A stretch of 23,761 bases of DNA from Chitinophagaceae bacterium (GTDB taxonomy: Bacteria > Bacteroidota > Bacteroidia > Chitinophagales > Chitinophagaceae): the NCBI GenBank assembly GCA_947489175.1, contig CANLED010000005.1, positions 1 through 23,761 of the forward strand. Reading direction: 5' to 3'. Positions 8,144 through 17,071 of the stretch are shown in pieces (position 1 is the first letter of the stretch; each line of letters opens with the position of its first letter). A program made the position numbers and the translations under genes. A model generated the notes under the pieces. That model saw nothing but the letters and a program-made list of their open reading frames with translations, had not been told where the DNA came from and did not search any database.

Positions 8144-8661
8144 CTCGAAATATGGCAGAAAGTTTTTAGGCTCAGTAGGTAAGATGCTCAGTAGGTCCCC
8201 GGGCAATTACTGATGAGCTATTAGATACTATTGCCAAAAGTTTCCATCTCCTTATGCAACATTTTGATGAACAAGCAGTACATAATCGGAATCTATGATT
8301 GAACTTTTCAATGGGGTTAATCCATCTGCAATTCAAATAATAGATTGATTAATTGATATACAATATCAAAAAACAAAGAAAAAAATTATATATGAAACAT
8401 GGTGACGCAACTTTTAGTGGATGTACGTAAATAAAATAAAAACCATTTTTATAGACACGATCTCGTTACCCAATGAGTAAATGGAATTGTTTTGAGAATA
8501 GTTTACCAAAGGAGAAAACGTATAATATGTAATTACAATCATTGTCTGATATATGTCTTTCTTAATTAGATACAAAAAGTCAATAATAATTGATTCAATA
8601 AGCAGTAAATTTTACAATGAATTATAATGATTATTAACAATCACCACTCTTCGATTTGTCT
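8144..8661. other. Gene-poor region with a possible decayed ORF
   Basis: Over 500 bases with no convincing gene. A 37-residue open stretch on the plus strand (8185-8298, containing VGPRAITDELLDTIAKS and ending RNL-stop) reads like real protein but has stops just upstream and no start; it may be a gene remnant. An 11-bp direct repeat GCTCAGTAGGT (8170-8180 and 8186-8196) and a 7-3-7 inverted repeat TTGATAT-ACA-ATATCAA (8353-8369) are present. No tRNA fold and no clear promoter for the lipoprotein gene downstream was found. Confidence 0.4.
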
Positions 8662-9372
8662 ATGAATGATCGGTATAAATATTTTATTACTATAACCATA
8701 ATTGTTGGTTTTGTTTCGTCATGTAAAACAATAGAGAAATCCGCTATGCATGGTTTAATCAGCGGAAATTATACGATGAAAGATGAAGGTAAAATTGATA
8801 AACAAGTTTATTTAGAAGTTACCAATGAGTATATTGATGTTTACGATTACATAAAAAATCGTCCCAATAAGAAATCGATGTTGTCAATTCCGTTAGTACC
8901 TATAGACAGTTTTATCTTTAAGGATATGATTTTTAAGAAGGAAAGTCTTGATATTGATATCACATCAATTCTTTTAAAATATCGTACATCGGTTGGTGGA
9001 TTACCGGCACAGCTAAATACGGATTTAAATATTGCTTTATATGTTGGTTGGAGACATGATAATTACCGTATAATTAGTAAAAAGGACGAATTGGAAAAGA
9101 ATCATCAAAAAATTAGCAACATGGGATATGATTTTGGTTTCTTTTTTGGTCCAGGCACTACAACTGTCAATCCCTCTACCACCAATAATAGGCAGGTTTA
9201 TGATTATAGTGGAATGATCATTCAGGCAGGTTTTGCTGGGTTTTTAGAATCAAACGTGGCTAGTTTTGGACTGTCAATAGGGTATGATTATCTCCTAAAT
9301 TCAGACCGAAAATTATGGATATATCGAAATAAACCCTGGGTGGGTTTTATTGTGGGCATTGCTTTAAACTAG
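8662..9372 (+). CDS. Hypothetical lipoprotein
   Basis: 236 residues from the ATG at 8662 (an in-frame TTG two codons earlier is less likely). A short Lys-containing N-terminus and hydrophobic stretch (8-18) lead to the lipobox VSSC with the acylated Cys at 21, so the mature protein should be anchored to a membrane. The second half is rich in Gly and aromatics with alternating hydrophobic residues (YDFGFFFGPGTTTVNP, SFGLSIGYDYLL, KPWVGFIVGIALN), resembling beta strands of a small outer-membrane barrel, and ends in a hydrophobic residue pattern. I do not recognise a family. It stands alone between the gene-poor region and the convergent DUF1501 operon end. Confidence 0.7.
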   Translation: MNDRYKYFITITIIVGFVSSCKTIEKSAMHGLISGNYTMKDEGKIDKQVYLEVTNEYIDVYDYIKNRPNKKSMLSIPLVPIDSFIFKDMIFKKESLDIDITSILLKYRTSVGGLPAQLNTDLNIALYVGWRHDNYRIISKKDELEKNHQKISNMGYDFGFFFGPGTTTVNPSTTNNRQVYDYSGMIIQAGFAGFLESNVASFGLSIGYDYLLNSDRKLWIYRNKPWVGFIVGIALN

Positions 9373-9498
9373 GTAAGTATTCAAGAAATTTGAACAAAAT
9401 ATGCTTGAAAATAAGTGAATGATAGTTTTCTAGACTCCACATAAAATGCTGAGTTTGGATCATTCAATTCAGTTTTTTTCCTGTTGTTGTTTTTAGTT

Positions 9499-10983
9499 TC
9501 AACTCAAAATCCCTTTGATTATTTCTCCATGAACATCTGTAAGCCTGAATCTTCTTCCTTGAAATTTATAGATCAATTGTTCATGATCAATCCCCATTAA
9601 GTGTAAAAGTGTTGCCTGAAAATCGTGCACATGGACAGGATCCTTGATGATGTTGTAACTGAAATCATCTGTTTGTCCATAACTGATGCCTGGTTTTACA
9701 CCCGCTCCCGCCATCCACATGCTGAAACACCTTGGATGATGGTCTCTTCCATAGGAATCCTTTGATAATTTTCCTTGTGAATAAACAGTTCTGCCAAATT
9801 CCCCTCCCCATACCACCAAAGTATCTTCCAGCATTCCTCTTCTCTTCAAATCTGCAACAAGGGCAGCGGATGCCCTGTCTGTCTGCTTGCACTGTTGCGC
9901 CATGCTCTTGGGCAATCCTCCGTGATGGTCCCATCCTTGGTGATACAACTGCACAAACCGAACGTCTTTCTCCAGCAATTTTCTTGCCAACAGACAGTTC
10001 GCAGCAAAGCTTCCCTTGTCTCTGCTGTCTGGTCCATAGAGGTCAAAAATTTCATTTGTTTCTTCTGATGTATCTAACACCTCAGGAACGGAGGTTTGCA
10101 TCCTAAATGCCATCTCATATTGCGAAATACGGGCATTCACCTCTGGGTCTCCCCATGGTTCATTTTGCAATTGGTTGAGTTTTGATAAATATTCCAACAT
10201 CTCCTTTCTATCTGCACCGTCATACCCTTCGGGATTGTTTAGAAACAAAACAGGATCTTTCCCAGATCCAAACTGAACTCCTTGGTGTTCTGATGGCAAA
10301 AATCCATTTCCCCATAACCTTGCATACAAGGGCTGGTCTTTGGATGCGTTTTTTGATACCAACACGATGAATGATGGTAGGTTTTTGTTTTCTGAACCCA
10401 ATCCATAACTCAGCCAAGAACCTATTGATGGCCTTCCTGGTAGTTGATGTCCTGTTTGAAAAAAAGTAATGGCAGGATCATGATTGATTTGCTCTGTATA
10501 CATCGATTTGATAATGCAAAGCTCGTCTACAACCTGTGATGTATAAGGCAACAATTCGCTGACCCAAGTATTGTTTTTTCCGTGTTGATTGAATGAATAC
10601 GCCGATGGCACAACTGGCAAAGCTGCTTGGTTTGCACTCATGCCTGTAAGTCGTTGGCCCTTGCGGACAGAATCCGGAAGGTCTTTGCCATACAAATCCT
10701 TCAATTTGGGTTTGTAATCAAATGTTTCAAACTGCGATGGCCCACCACTCATGAACAAATACACAACTCTTTTGGCTTTAGGCGCAATACTTGGCAATGC
10801 GGCCATGATGGTTTCTTCTGCACTTCTTCCGTAAGATGCGGTTGTACCAATCAAATTTTGCAAGGCAATTGCCCCCAGCCCCATGGCTGTTTTGTTCAGA
10901 AAATTTCTTCGGTCCAGGCTTTTATGCATCTTCTCCAAATCTGGATGATTCAACCTGAATTCTTTTTTATGGTGTTCAGACAT
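9499..10983 (-). CDS. Tat-exported DUF1501 protein
   Basis: 494 residues of the DUF1501 family, distantly related to the alkaline phosphatase/sulfatase fold and known mainly from Planctomycetes, Verrucomicrobia and some Bacteroidota. The N-terminus carries a twin-arginine motif (DRRNFLNK, R25-R26) followed by a hydrophobic segment, so export by the Tat pathway is likely. Family motifs are KRVVYLFMSGGPSQFETFDYKP near 70-90, INHDPAITFFQTGH, PSIGSWLSYGLGS, VRFVQLYHQGWDHHGG, VVWGGEFGRT and GRDHHPRCFSMWMAGAGVKPG. The start is 4 bp after the stop of the DUF1553 gene, so they are co-transcribed. Function is unproven; such proteins are usually encoded directly beside PSCyt1/DUF1549/DUF1553 proteins, as here. 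Confidence 0.92.
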   Translation of the reverse strand: MSEHHKKEFRLNHPDLEKMHKSLDRRNFLNKTAMGLGAIALQNLIGTTASYGRSAEETIMAALPSIAPKAKRVVYLFMSGGPSQFETFDYKPKLKDLYGKDLPDSVRKGQRLTGMSANQAALPVVPSAYSFNQHGKNNTWVSELLPYTSQVVDELCIIKSMYTEQINHDPAITFFQTGHQLPGRPSIGSWLSYGLGSENKNLPSFIVLVSKNASKDQPLYARLWGNGFLPSEHQGVQFGSGKDPVLFLNNPEGYDGADRKEMLEYLSKLNQLQNEPWGDPEVNARISQYEMAFRMQTSVPEVLDTSEETNEIFDLYGPDSRDKGSFAANCLLARKLLEKDVRFVQLYHQGWDHHGGLPKSMAQQCKQTDRASAALVADLKRRGMLEDTLVVWGGEFGRTVYSQGKLSKDSYGRDHHPRCFSMWMAGAGVKPGISYGQTDDFSYNIIKDPVHVHDFQATLLHLMGIDHEQLIYKFQGRRFRLTDVHGEIIKGILS

Positions 10984-10987
10984 CGTT

Positions 10988-13900
10988 TTATCGTTTTGTT
11001 ATTGTTGCATCTGAATTCAATATCGTGCTAGCCACCACTGCATTTGCTGCTATCAGCGGCATGTCTTGTGTTTTTTTAACAACATACATCCCTGCATTGA
11101 TCCATCCTTTTGTTTTTTCAGGTGATTGCCTGAATTTATCCAATTCAACATCTCGTAACTTTTTTAATAGCGATACCTGCGTTGCTGTTGGATAAATGCC
11201 AGTTAGTTTTCTGTATGCGTCGCGTATCGATTTATCCATGTCTTTTTCGTGTGACATAGTTTCACCCATCACTTTTGCGGCTTCTAAAAATCCAGGATCA
11301 TTCAATGTAACCAACGCTTGAATTGGTGTATTGGTCTTTTGCCTGCGCACCAAACATGAACTTCTTGATGAAGCATCAAAGATGCTTAAAGTAGGGTTTG
11401 GTACAGATCTTTTTACAATGACATACAGGCTTCTTCGATAAACTTCATCTGTTGTGTCTTGCTTGTAGGTAGCACTGTTGATTTCCCAGAGTCCTGCTGG
11501 TTGGTATGGCTTAACGCTCTTGCCTCCAATCTTTCTGTTGATCAATCCTGATGCAACCAAGGCATTGTCTCTGATCATTTCTGCTGAAAGTCGGTTGGCT
11601 GGACCCCGCGCTAGCAGCCTGTTTTCAGGGTCTAGTTCCCTCATGGAAGCCGATGCGTATGAGTCTTGTCTGTAAGTGGCAGACATCACAATCATCTTGT
11701 TTAATTTTTTTAAATCCCAGCCTGTTTCGCGAAAGTTGACTGCTAACCAATCTAGCAATGCTGGATTGGAAGGCATCTCACCTTGATTGCCAAAATCTTC
11801 AGCTGTTTTTACCAACCCTGTTCCAAAAAATACCTGCCACATTCTGTTTACCGCTACGCGGGATGTTAAGGGATGTTCATCATGCGTTAGCCACTGCGCC
11901 AATCCCCAACGGTTTTTGGGAAGGTTAGTTTTAAATGCCAAAACCGCTGATGGTGTATTGGGAAACACTTCCATGCCTGGAGCATTGTATTGTCCTCGCA
12001 AGAACATGGTGGATTTCTTTGGCTTTGCCATTTCCTGCATCACCATGATTTCTGGAATTTTTTCAGTTGAATCAGATAGCTCCGTTCTGAATTTCGCGAG
12101 CTGATTTTTTTCTTTTTTAATTAACGTATCTTCTTCAGTGAGATAGTAATCTTTCAGGATCTTTTTTTCAGCTTCGTTTAAATCTCCAGCTGCTTTTTTC
12201 GCAATAGTTGTCCAGCTGGTTTTATTAGCCAACACATTGATTTCAAACGGGGTTAACTCCCGGTTATAAATGGTAATGTCATCTACCTTTCCTCCTTTGA
12301 ATCCTACACCACGCCACCAGCCGCCTATTTGAAGGGCTGGTTCTTTTTTAGAATGGAATATGATGTCTTTATACAATTGATCCATTACAGTTTCCATCGC
12401 TAATTCATTGCCATCTACATAAAACTTGAATCCTTTTGCTTGTGACGAACCATCATAACCCATGCTTAGGTGCATCCATTTGCCTCTCGGCACCGTCATA
12501 CCAGAAATCTTTATGATGGCATTTGAGGGTGCAGTATGTGCCATCGTCATTTCAAATTTGTTGTTCTTGACAGACAAATTGAAACCTTTGAAGTTGTAAA
12601 GCCTTTCTGCATCACTTTTGTGAAAAATGACTCCCTCTTTGAATTCCTTAGGAATGTTTACCCACATCCCTATGTTAAAAGGTTCCGATTTTCTAAACAC
12701 CCCAACATCTTTTAGGTCTAAATAAACATCTCCATCTAAATGCAAAACTGCGCCTCCCCTTGAATCTTCAAAAACGGGCTTGTCGCCTGAAATCCCTGAC
12801 TCATGTTTCATTTCTGCAACTTGTTTTGGGTTCACAGCATTAACCAAGTCTTTTTCCAGCTGATAAAACCCTTGAAGTCCTTTTTGAGGTATCACTTGGG
12901 TTGATAATGCTTTATAAGAACCATTAATCAACCACTCTTCAAAGCCGAGGTTGCTGTTTGAGATTGTTTTTCCCAATACTTCTTCTTGGTCTTTGATTTT
13001 TGTTTTTATAAATGTGATAATCTCCTCTTTTTCTTTGCTAGGCAACATGAGTGTTGGTGTTGGCGGGTCATCATTCCAAGAAATTTGTCCAGCCTCCGCC
13101 ACGTTGTTAAAAAAGCTGAACATCTCGTAATAATTTTTCTGGGAGATGGGGTCGTATTTATGGTCATGACACCTCGCACATCCAATAGAAAGCGCCATGA
13201 AGGCTTCTCCAAGGGTATTTGTTCTGTCCATCACATACTCAGCTTGAAACTCTTCTTCAACAATACCGCCTTCCATATTTTGAGGATGGTTCCTGTTAAA
13301 AGCAGTTGCTATCAGCATATCCCTGGTGGGATTGGGCATCAAATCTCCTGCCAATTGCTGGTGAATAAATGTGTTGTACGGCATGTTGTTGTTGAAGGCA
13401 TTGATTACCCAATCGCGGTAAGGCGACATATCTCGAAGCCTATCAACAGTATATCCATGAGAATCTGCAAACCGTGCTAGGTCTAACCAATCACTGGCCA
13501 TTTTTTCTCCGTAGTGCCTGGATTTCAGTAGCCTGTCAACTTGTTTCTCGTAAGCGTTTTTGCTGCTGTCTCCCATGAATTCGTCAATCTCTTCCAAGGT
13601 AGGAGGGAGTCCGGTTAAATCTAGGGATACCCTGCGAAGTAACAATTCTTTTGGGGCTTCTTTTGAAGGTGATAGGTTTTGTTGAGCCAAGGTAGAAAAG
13701 ACAAAATTATCAATTTCATTCGCTGCTTTCATGGAAGCAGGCAACTGTGGAATTGGCCTTTTTACTGGTTTTACAAATGCCCAATGAGGTTGGTATTCAG
13801 CACCTTCTTCAATCCATTTAACAAGGAATGCCTTTTCTTTTGGCGACAAGCTGAGATGCGATTGAGGGGTTGGCATTTGGAAGTCTGGGTCGGCTGACAA

Positions 13901-14215
13901 AATCCGAAAAAACATTTCACTTTTGGCCAAATTCCTGGGTGTAATGGCTACTTTTTTTGGGTTTTCTGGGAGAGGAGCGTAAGCAGCAGTTGATTGGTCA
14001 AGGCGAAGTCCTGCCTTTTGTTTCGCTTTATCTGGACCATGGCAAGCAAAGCATTTATCTGATAATATTGGTTTTATGTGTTGATTGTAGTCTAGTTTGA
14101 AGGATATTTTTTTATATTCAACAGCAACTTCAGCTGGTAATTTTGGGGCTGGAGGCTCACTTGGTATCAATACAAAAAGACTTGGAATCAGCGGAATGAT
14201 ATATTTGAGCATCAT
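10988..14215 (-). CDS. PSCyt1-DUF1549-LamG-DUF1553 cytochrome-type protein
   Basis: 1075 residues, exported: a hydrophobic N-terminus (MMLKYIIPLIPSLFVLIP). Order of parts: PSCyt1 cytochrome-like domain with haem motif CFACH (55-59) and a distal QMPTP methionine segment; DUF1549 (about 165-380) with RRVSLDLTGLPPT, DWLDLARFADSHGY and a second haem motif CARCH (346-350); a LamG/concanavalin-like domain (about 490-665, with KWMHLSMGYD and ALQIGGWWRG); and DUF1553 (about 765-1040, NRWGLAQWLTHDEHPLTSRVAVNRMWQ, CLVRRQKTNTPIQALVTLNDP). This is the planctomycete-type architecture, thought to act in the periplasm or on the surface, possibly with complex carbohydrates. It lies 9 bp downstream of the DUF2231 gene and 4 bp before the DUF1501 gene. 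Catalytic role is unknown. Confidence 0.93.
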   Translation of the reverse strand: MMLKYIIPLIPSLFVLIPSEPPAPKLPAEVAVEYKKISFKLDYNQHIKPILSDKCFACHGPDKAKQKAGLRLDQSTAAYAPLPENPKKVAITPRNLAKSEMFFRILSADPDFQMPTPQSHLSLSPKEKAFLVKWIEEGAEYQPHWAFVKPVKRPIPQLPASMKAANEIDNFVFSTLAQQNLSPSKEAPKELLLRRVSLDLTGLPPTLEEIDEFMGDSSKNAYEKQVDRLLKSRHYGEKMASDWLDLARFADSHGYTVDRLRDMSPYRDWVINAFNNNMPYNTFIHQQLAGDLMPNPTRDMLIATAFNRNHPQNMEGGIVEEEFQAEYVMDRTNTLGEAFMALSIGCARCHDHKYDPISQKNYYEMFSFFNNVAEAGQISWNDDPPTPTLMLPSKEKEEIITFIKTKIKDQEEVLGKTISNSNLGFEEWLINGSYKALSTQVIPQKGLQGFYQLEKDLVNAVNPKQVAEMKHESGISGDKPVFEDSRGGAVLHLDGDVYLDLKDVGVFRKSEPFNIGMWVNIPKEFKEGVIFHKSDAERLYNFKGFNLSVKNNKFEMTMAHTAPSNAIIKISGMTVPRGKWMHLSMGYDGSSQAKGFKFYVDGNELAMETVMDQLYKDIIFHSKKEPALQIGGWWRGVGFKGGKVDDITIYNRELTPFEINVLANKTSWTTIAKKAAGDLNEAEKKILKDYYLTEEDTLIKKEKNQLAKFRTELSDSTEKIPEIMVMQEMAKPKKSTMFLRGQYNAPGMEVFPNTPSAVLAFKTNLPKNRWGLAQWLTHDEHPLTSRVAVNRMWQVFFGTGLVKTAEDFGNQGEMPSNPALLDWLAVNFRETGWDLKKLNKMIVMSATYRQDSYASASMRELDPENRLLARGPANRLSAEMIRDNALVASGLINRKIGGKSVKPYQPAGLWEINSATYKQDTTDEVYRRSLYVIVKRSVPNPTLSIFDASSRSSCLVRRQKTNTPIQALVTLNDPGFLEAAKVMGETMSHEKDMDKSIRDAYRKLTGIYPTATQVSLLKKLRDVELDKFRQSPEKTKGWINAGMYVVKKTQDMPLIAANAVVASTILNSDATITKR

Positions 14216-14224
14216 GATAGTAGC

Positions 14225-15667
14225 TTATTTTTTTGATGTATCAACTTTGGTGAATTCAAAACTGCCATTTTCAATTTTTAGAGTTGGCAATGCTTTTTGA
14301 AGCTTTTCAATTCCAATATTTGTTGTTTTTGTTTTCCACAAGTAAATTACTTTTAAATTTTTACACAAATGAAGTTTGTTTAGTCCTTTGTCAGTAATGT
14401 TTGTTCCATAAACATTCAGTTGTTCAAGAGAAGTGAATTGCGCAATTGCATTCATCCCTTCATCTGTAATTTTACTTTTTTCTATGTGTAGGTTTTTAAG
14501 GTTTTTAAAGGAAACAAACTTCTGTAAATCTTCATCTTCAACATCTTGATTTGACAAATTAATGTTGATGATTTGTTCTTTCACGTTTAATAAGGCATTG
14601 AAAATCGTTTGATCGATTTGTTTTAAGTTGACAAAATTGATGGACAATCCATTTGATCCTTCCTGAATGGGCAGTACAATCAATCCCAATTTTTGTATTG
14701 TTTCAATTGCTGCAGGATCCGCTGCTGGTAAGGGTTTTGTTGAAATATTTTTTTCTTGGGTTGAGAAATTTGAAACATCACCATTTATATCTTCTGGAAT
14801 TAACACAGGAAGGGTTGAAACAATTGTTTGTATTTCCTTAGTAGTTGGCATGGTGCCTCCAAACGGATTTCCGCTTTTTATCCAATTGTGAATGAGCTGA
14901 ATTTCTTGAATGGTTGGTTGCCTTTTCCCTTTTGGAGGCATGTGTAAATCATCTCCCAAAGGCAAAATCAAATGAGCATAGAGGGGGCTTTTTTCAGGAT
15001 TCCCCGTGGTTAAAACTGCACCATTTTTTCCGCCTTTTAGGATGAATTTTTCACTGTCTAAACGAAGCCCGCCTTTCATCTTTATCTTAGAATGACAAGC
15101 ATAACACTTGCTTTGAAGTATTGGTGAAATTTGATCTCGGTATAAAAAAATTTCTGTTAATGGAGTTAGTGAATCTGAAGTCTTTTGTTTTTTTTCTGTT
15201 TCGGGTAATGCCTTTTCAATTAGAATTTCTTTTTCTTTAGGGGCATTATTATTTGATGAAAACAGATAACCTTCGCCGTGTGTAATCGTACCGCCTAAAT
15301 GTCCCGCAACAGACATTATTCCGCAGGTGATCCAAATCAACAACCGCCTATAAGGAGTAATAAAATACGCAGCAAAACACAAGATACAAGTGGCGATGCC
15401 TGTCCACTGATGTTTCATTACCAGGTCTGCATCATATTCACCTGATTGAGCCAATGTATAACCAGCAACACAGGCTGCCAATGAGGATATGGCACTTGCA
15501 AGTATGGCATAAGAGAAGGTGAGTTTTAGTAACTCCCTTTTTTCACTCGACAAAAGCGATAAGACAAATACAAAGCATAAGATGCCAATTGGTAAATGAA
15601 CCAATAATGGGTGTAAATGCCCAATGAATGAAGAAAACCTGGAAATTTCAATATACAATGCAATCAC
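14225..15667 (-). CDS. DUF2231 membrane protein with cytochrome and LRR domains
   Basis: 480 residues starting with GTG; a GAGGAG lies just before it, unusual here for a visible Shine-Dalgarno. The N-terminus has the DUF2231 signature GHLHPLLVHLPIG (16-28) and about four membrane helices (near 18-38, 48-70, 88-104, 108-126). A PSCyt1-like cytochrome domain follows with CYACH (188-192), RLDSEKFILKGGKNG and the Met-ligand segment LHMPPKGKRQP (241-251). The C-terminal part (about 360-465) is a leucine-rich repeat run (LKNLHIEKSKITDEGM, LEQLNVYGTNITDKGL, LKVIYLWKTKT). It is probably the membrane anchor and electron-carrying partner of the two downstream proteins, with which it forms one operon. 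The partner idea is inferred from fusion of parts and gene order. Confidence 0.88.
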   Translation of the reverse strand: MIALYIEISRFSSFIGHLHPLLVHLPIGILCFVFVLSLLSSEKRELLKLTFSYAILASAISSLAACVAGYTLAQSGEYDADLVMKHQWTGIATCILCFAAYFITPYRRLLIWITCGIMSVAGHLGGTITHGEGYLFSSNNNAPKEKEILIEKALPETEKKQKTSDSLTPLTEIFLYRDQISPILQSKCYACHSKIKMKGGLRLDSEKFILKGGKNGAVLTTGNPEKSPLYAHLILPLGDDLHMPPKGKRQPTIQEIQLIHNWIKSGNPFGGTMPTTKEIQTIVSTLPVLIPEDINGDVSNFSTQEKNISTKPLPAADPAAIETIQKLGLIVLPIQEGSNGLSINFVNLKQIDQTIFNALLNVKEQIININLSNQDVEDEDLQKFVSFKNLKNLHIEKSKITDEGMNAIAQFTSLEQLNVYGTNITDKGLNKLHLCKNLKVIYLWKTKTTNIGIEKLQKALPTLKIENGSFEFTKVDTSKK

Positions 15668-15672
15668 AAACT

Positions 15673-15690
15673 CCTCAATTTTGTTTGAGG
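15673..15690. repeat. Short inverted repeat before the DUF2231 operon
   Basis: CCTCAA-TTTTGT-TTGAGG, a 6-bp inverted repeat with a 6-base loop directly upstream of the GTG start at 15667 and covering the GAGGAG. It could be an operator or hide the ribosome binding site in RNA, but a stem this short may be chance. Confidence 0.25.
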
Positions 15691-15771
15691 TATAAATTTA
15701 ACCAATAGCGTGCGTTATTCTTGTTATTTGCAAAATAAATATAAGATGCCGAAAAGGAGAAAACTGATAGA

Positions 15772-17046
15772 TTACAACGTTCTTTTCACTTTGACGAGTT
15801 CTATTCTGGTATCTGTAACTGCCAAGGCTTCAAATTCATAATCTCCTATGATGATTTTTTCTTTTTCTTTAGGGATGGTTTCATGGTGATGAATGATAAA
15901 CCCAGAAAGGGTTTCAGAGCTGTTTAACTCCAAGTTAAGGTGGTATTTTTCATTCAGGTAATCGATTTCAATTCTTCCAGAGAAAATAAATTCGTTTTCA
16001 TTCTCCACTTTTTCAATGAATTCTTCAACATCATATTCGTCCTTGATTTCACCGAAGATTTCTTCCAAAATATCCTCCATTGTTACAATTCCGGAGGTTC
16101 CCCCAAATTCGTCTACCACCCAAGCCATGCTTTTTCTTTCTTTGATGAGGCGATTCATGAGGTCTGTGGCAGACATGCTTTCTGGTACTGCCGGTATTTG
16201 CAGTAAAATTGATTGAATATTTGTTGGGTTTTTAAAAAGCGAATGTTGGTGAACGTAACCAAGAATGTTGTCAATGTTTTTTTCGTAAACAACCAGTTTG
16301 CTTAAATTGGTTGCTAAAAATTTTTCTTTCAGTATTTCAATTGTTTCATTGATGCTAATGCCTTCAATTTCTTTTCTAGGAACGAGACATTGCCTGATTT
16401 TGACATAAGGCAGTATGAGTGCAGCCTCAAATAATTCTTTACTTAGTTCTCTGTTTTCTGATTCTTTTTCAGTTTTATGTTGCAAAAAATGCTGCAATTC
16501 TAGTCGGGTAAAATTGTTTTTAGCTTGGCGTACCTTAACACTGATTAAATTTTTCAAAATCCATTGAGATTGAATGATGAAGAAATTAGCTACGGGATAA
16601 AACAATTTATAGAAAAAGGTTAGTAATGGCGATAGAAAAAACATCAGTGTATCGCTCTTAGCCCTGAATACAGCACGACAGAAAAAGAAGTAAATCAGAA
16701 ATGCAGAGGAAGATACGGCTAAATCAAAGATTATGCGGAAGTATAAGAAGTAAGGAATGAATTCAGTTGTTAAATAGCCTTCAATATATTTCCAAAGGGG
16801 TGTTAGGAGTTGGTCAATTAACATTCCATAAATGACCACTGAAATTGAAATACCAACAATCATACCGCTGATAAATCGAGAAGGTTCGTCTAAAAAATCA
16901 GACAATACAAAAGCGTTTTTGGAACGTTGTTTTTTCTTTAACTCTATGGTTAGCCTATTGAGGGAAACAAAGCCTACTTCTACGCCTGCGAAAAATCCGC
17001 CCAGCAGAAAGGCAATAATGATTCCTATTAGTAAAAGAGTTCCCAT
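15772..17046 (-). CDS. CNNM/CorC-type membrane transporter with CBS pair
   Basis: 424 residues. An N-terminal CNNM (DUF21) domain has membrane segments near 3-22, 58-80, 100-122 and 133-157, with FFAGVEVGFVSLNRLTIE typical of the family. A CBS pair follows (about 205-335; QCLVPRKEIEGI and AWVVDEFGGTSGIVTMEDILEEIFGEI), then a C-terminal CorC_HlyC domain (about 350-424; IFSGRIEIDYLNEKY, ETLSGFIIHH). Homologues act in Mg/Co efflux or resistance and are often labelled hemolysin-like; GldE is a Bacteroidota member, but no gld genes are nearby, so I give no symbol. It starts 25 bp after gmk and is the last gene of the operon. A TATATTTG (minus strand, 17052-17059) just before the ATG could be a minor internal promoter. 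Confidence 0.9.
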   Translation of the reverse strand: MGTLLLIGIIIAFLLGGFFAGVEVGFVSLNRLTIELKKKQRSKNAFVLSDFLDEPSRFISGMIVGISISVVIYGMLIDQLLTPLWKYIEGYLTTEFIPYFLYFRIIFDLAVSSSAFLIYFFFCRAVFRAKSDTLMFFLSPLLTFFYKLFYPVANFFIIQSQWILKNLISVKVRQAKNNFTRLELQHFLQHKTEKESENRELSKELFEAALILPYVKIRQCLVPRKEIEGISINETIEILKEKFLATNLSKLVVYEKNIDNILGYVHQHSLFKNPTNIQSILLQIPAVPESMSATDLMNRLIKERKSMAWVVDEFGGTSGIVTMEDILEEIFGEIKDEYDVEEFIEKVENENEFIFSGRIEIDYLNEKYHLNLELNSSETLSGFIIHHHETIPKEKEKIIIGDYEFEALAVTDTRIELVKVKRTL

Positions 17047-17071
17047 GAGTACAAATATAAAGTATAACGTG

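Noticed and set aside
8160..8235. tRNA-like GGCTCAGTAGGTAAGA segment
   Set aside because: It resembles a tRNA D-arm, but there is no matching acceptor stem, anticodon arm or T-arm GGTTC sequence; only a short direct repeat remains.
12986..13480. 164-codon plus-strand open frame opposite the DUF1549 region
   Set aside because: It is a shadow of the conserved DUF1549 coding sequence on the minus strand; composition is not protein-like.
15772..17046. gldE (gliding/T9SS) assignment for the CNNM protein
   Set aside because: The domain layout is compatible, but no gld neighbours are seen and generic CNNM/CorC transporters share it.
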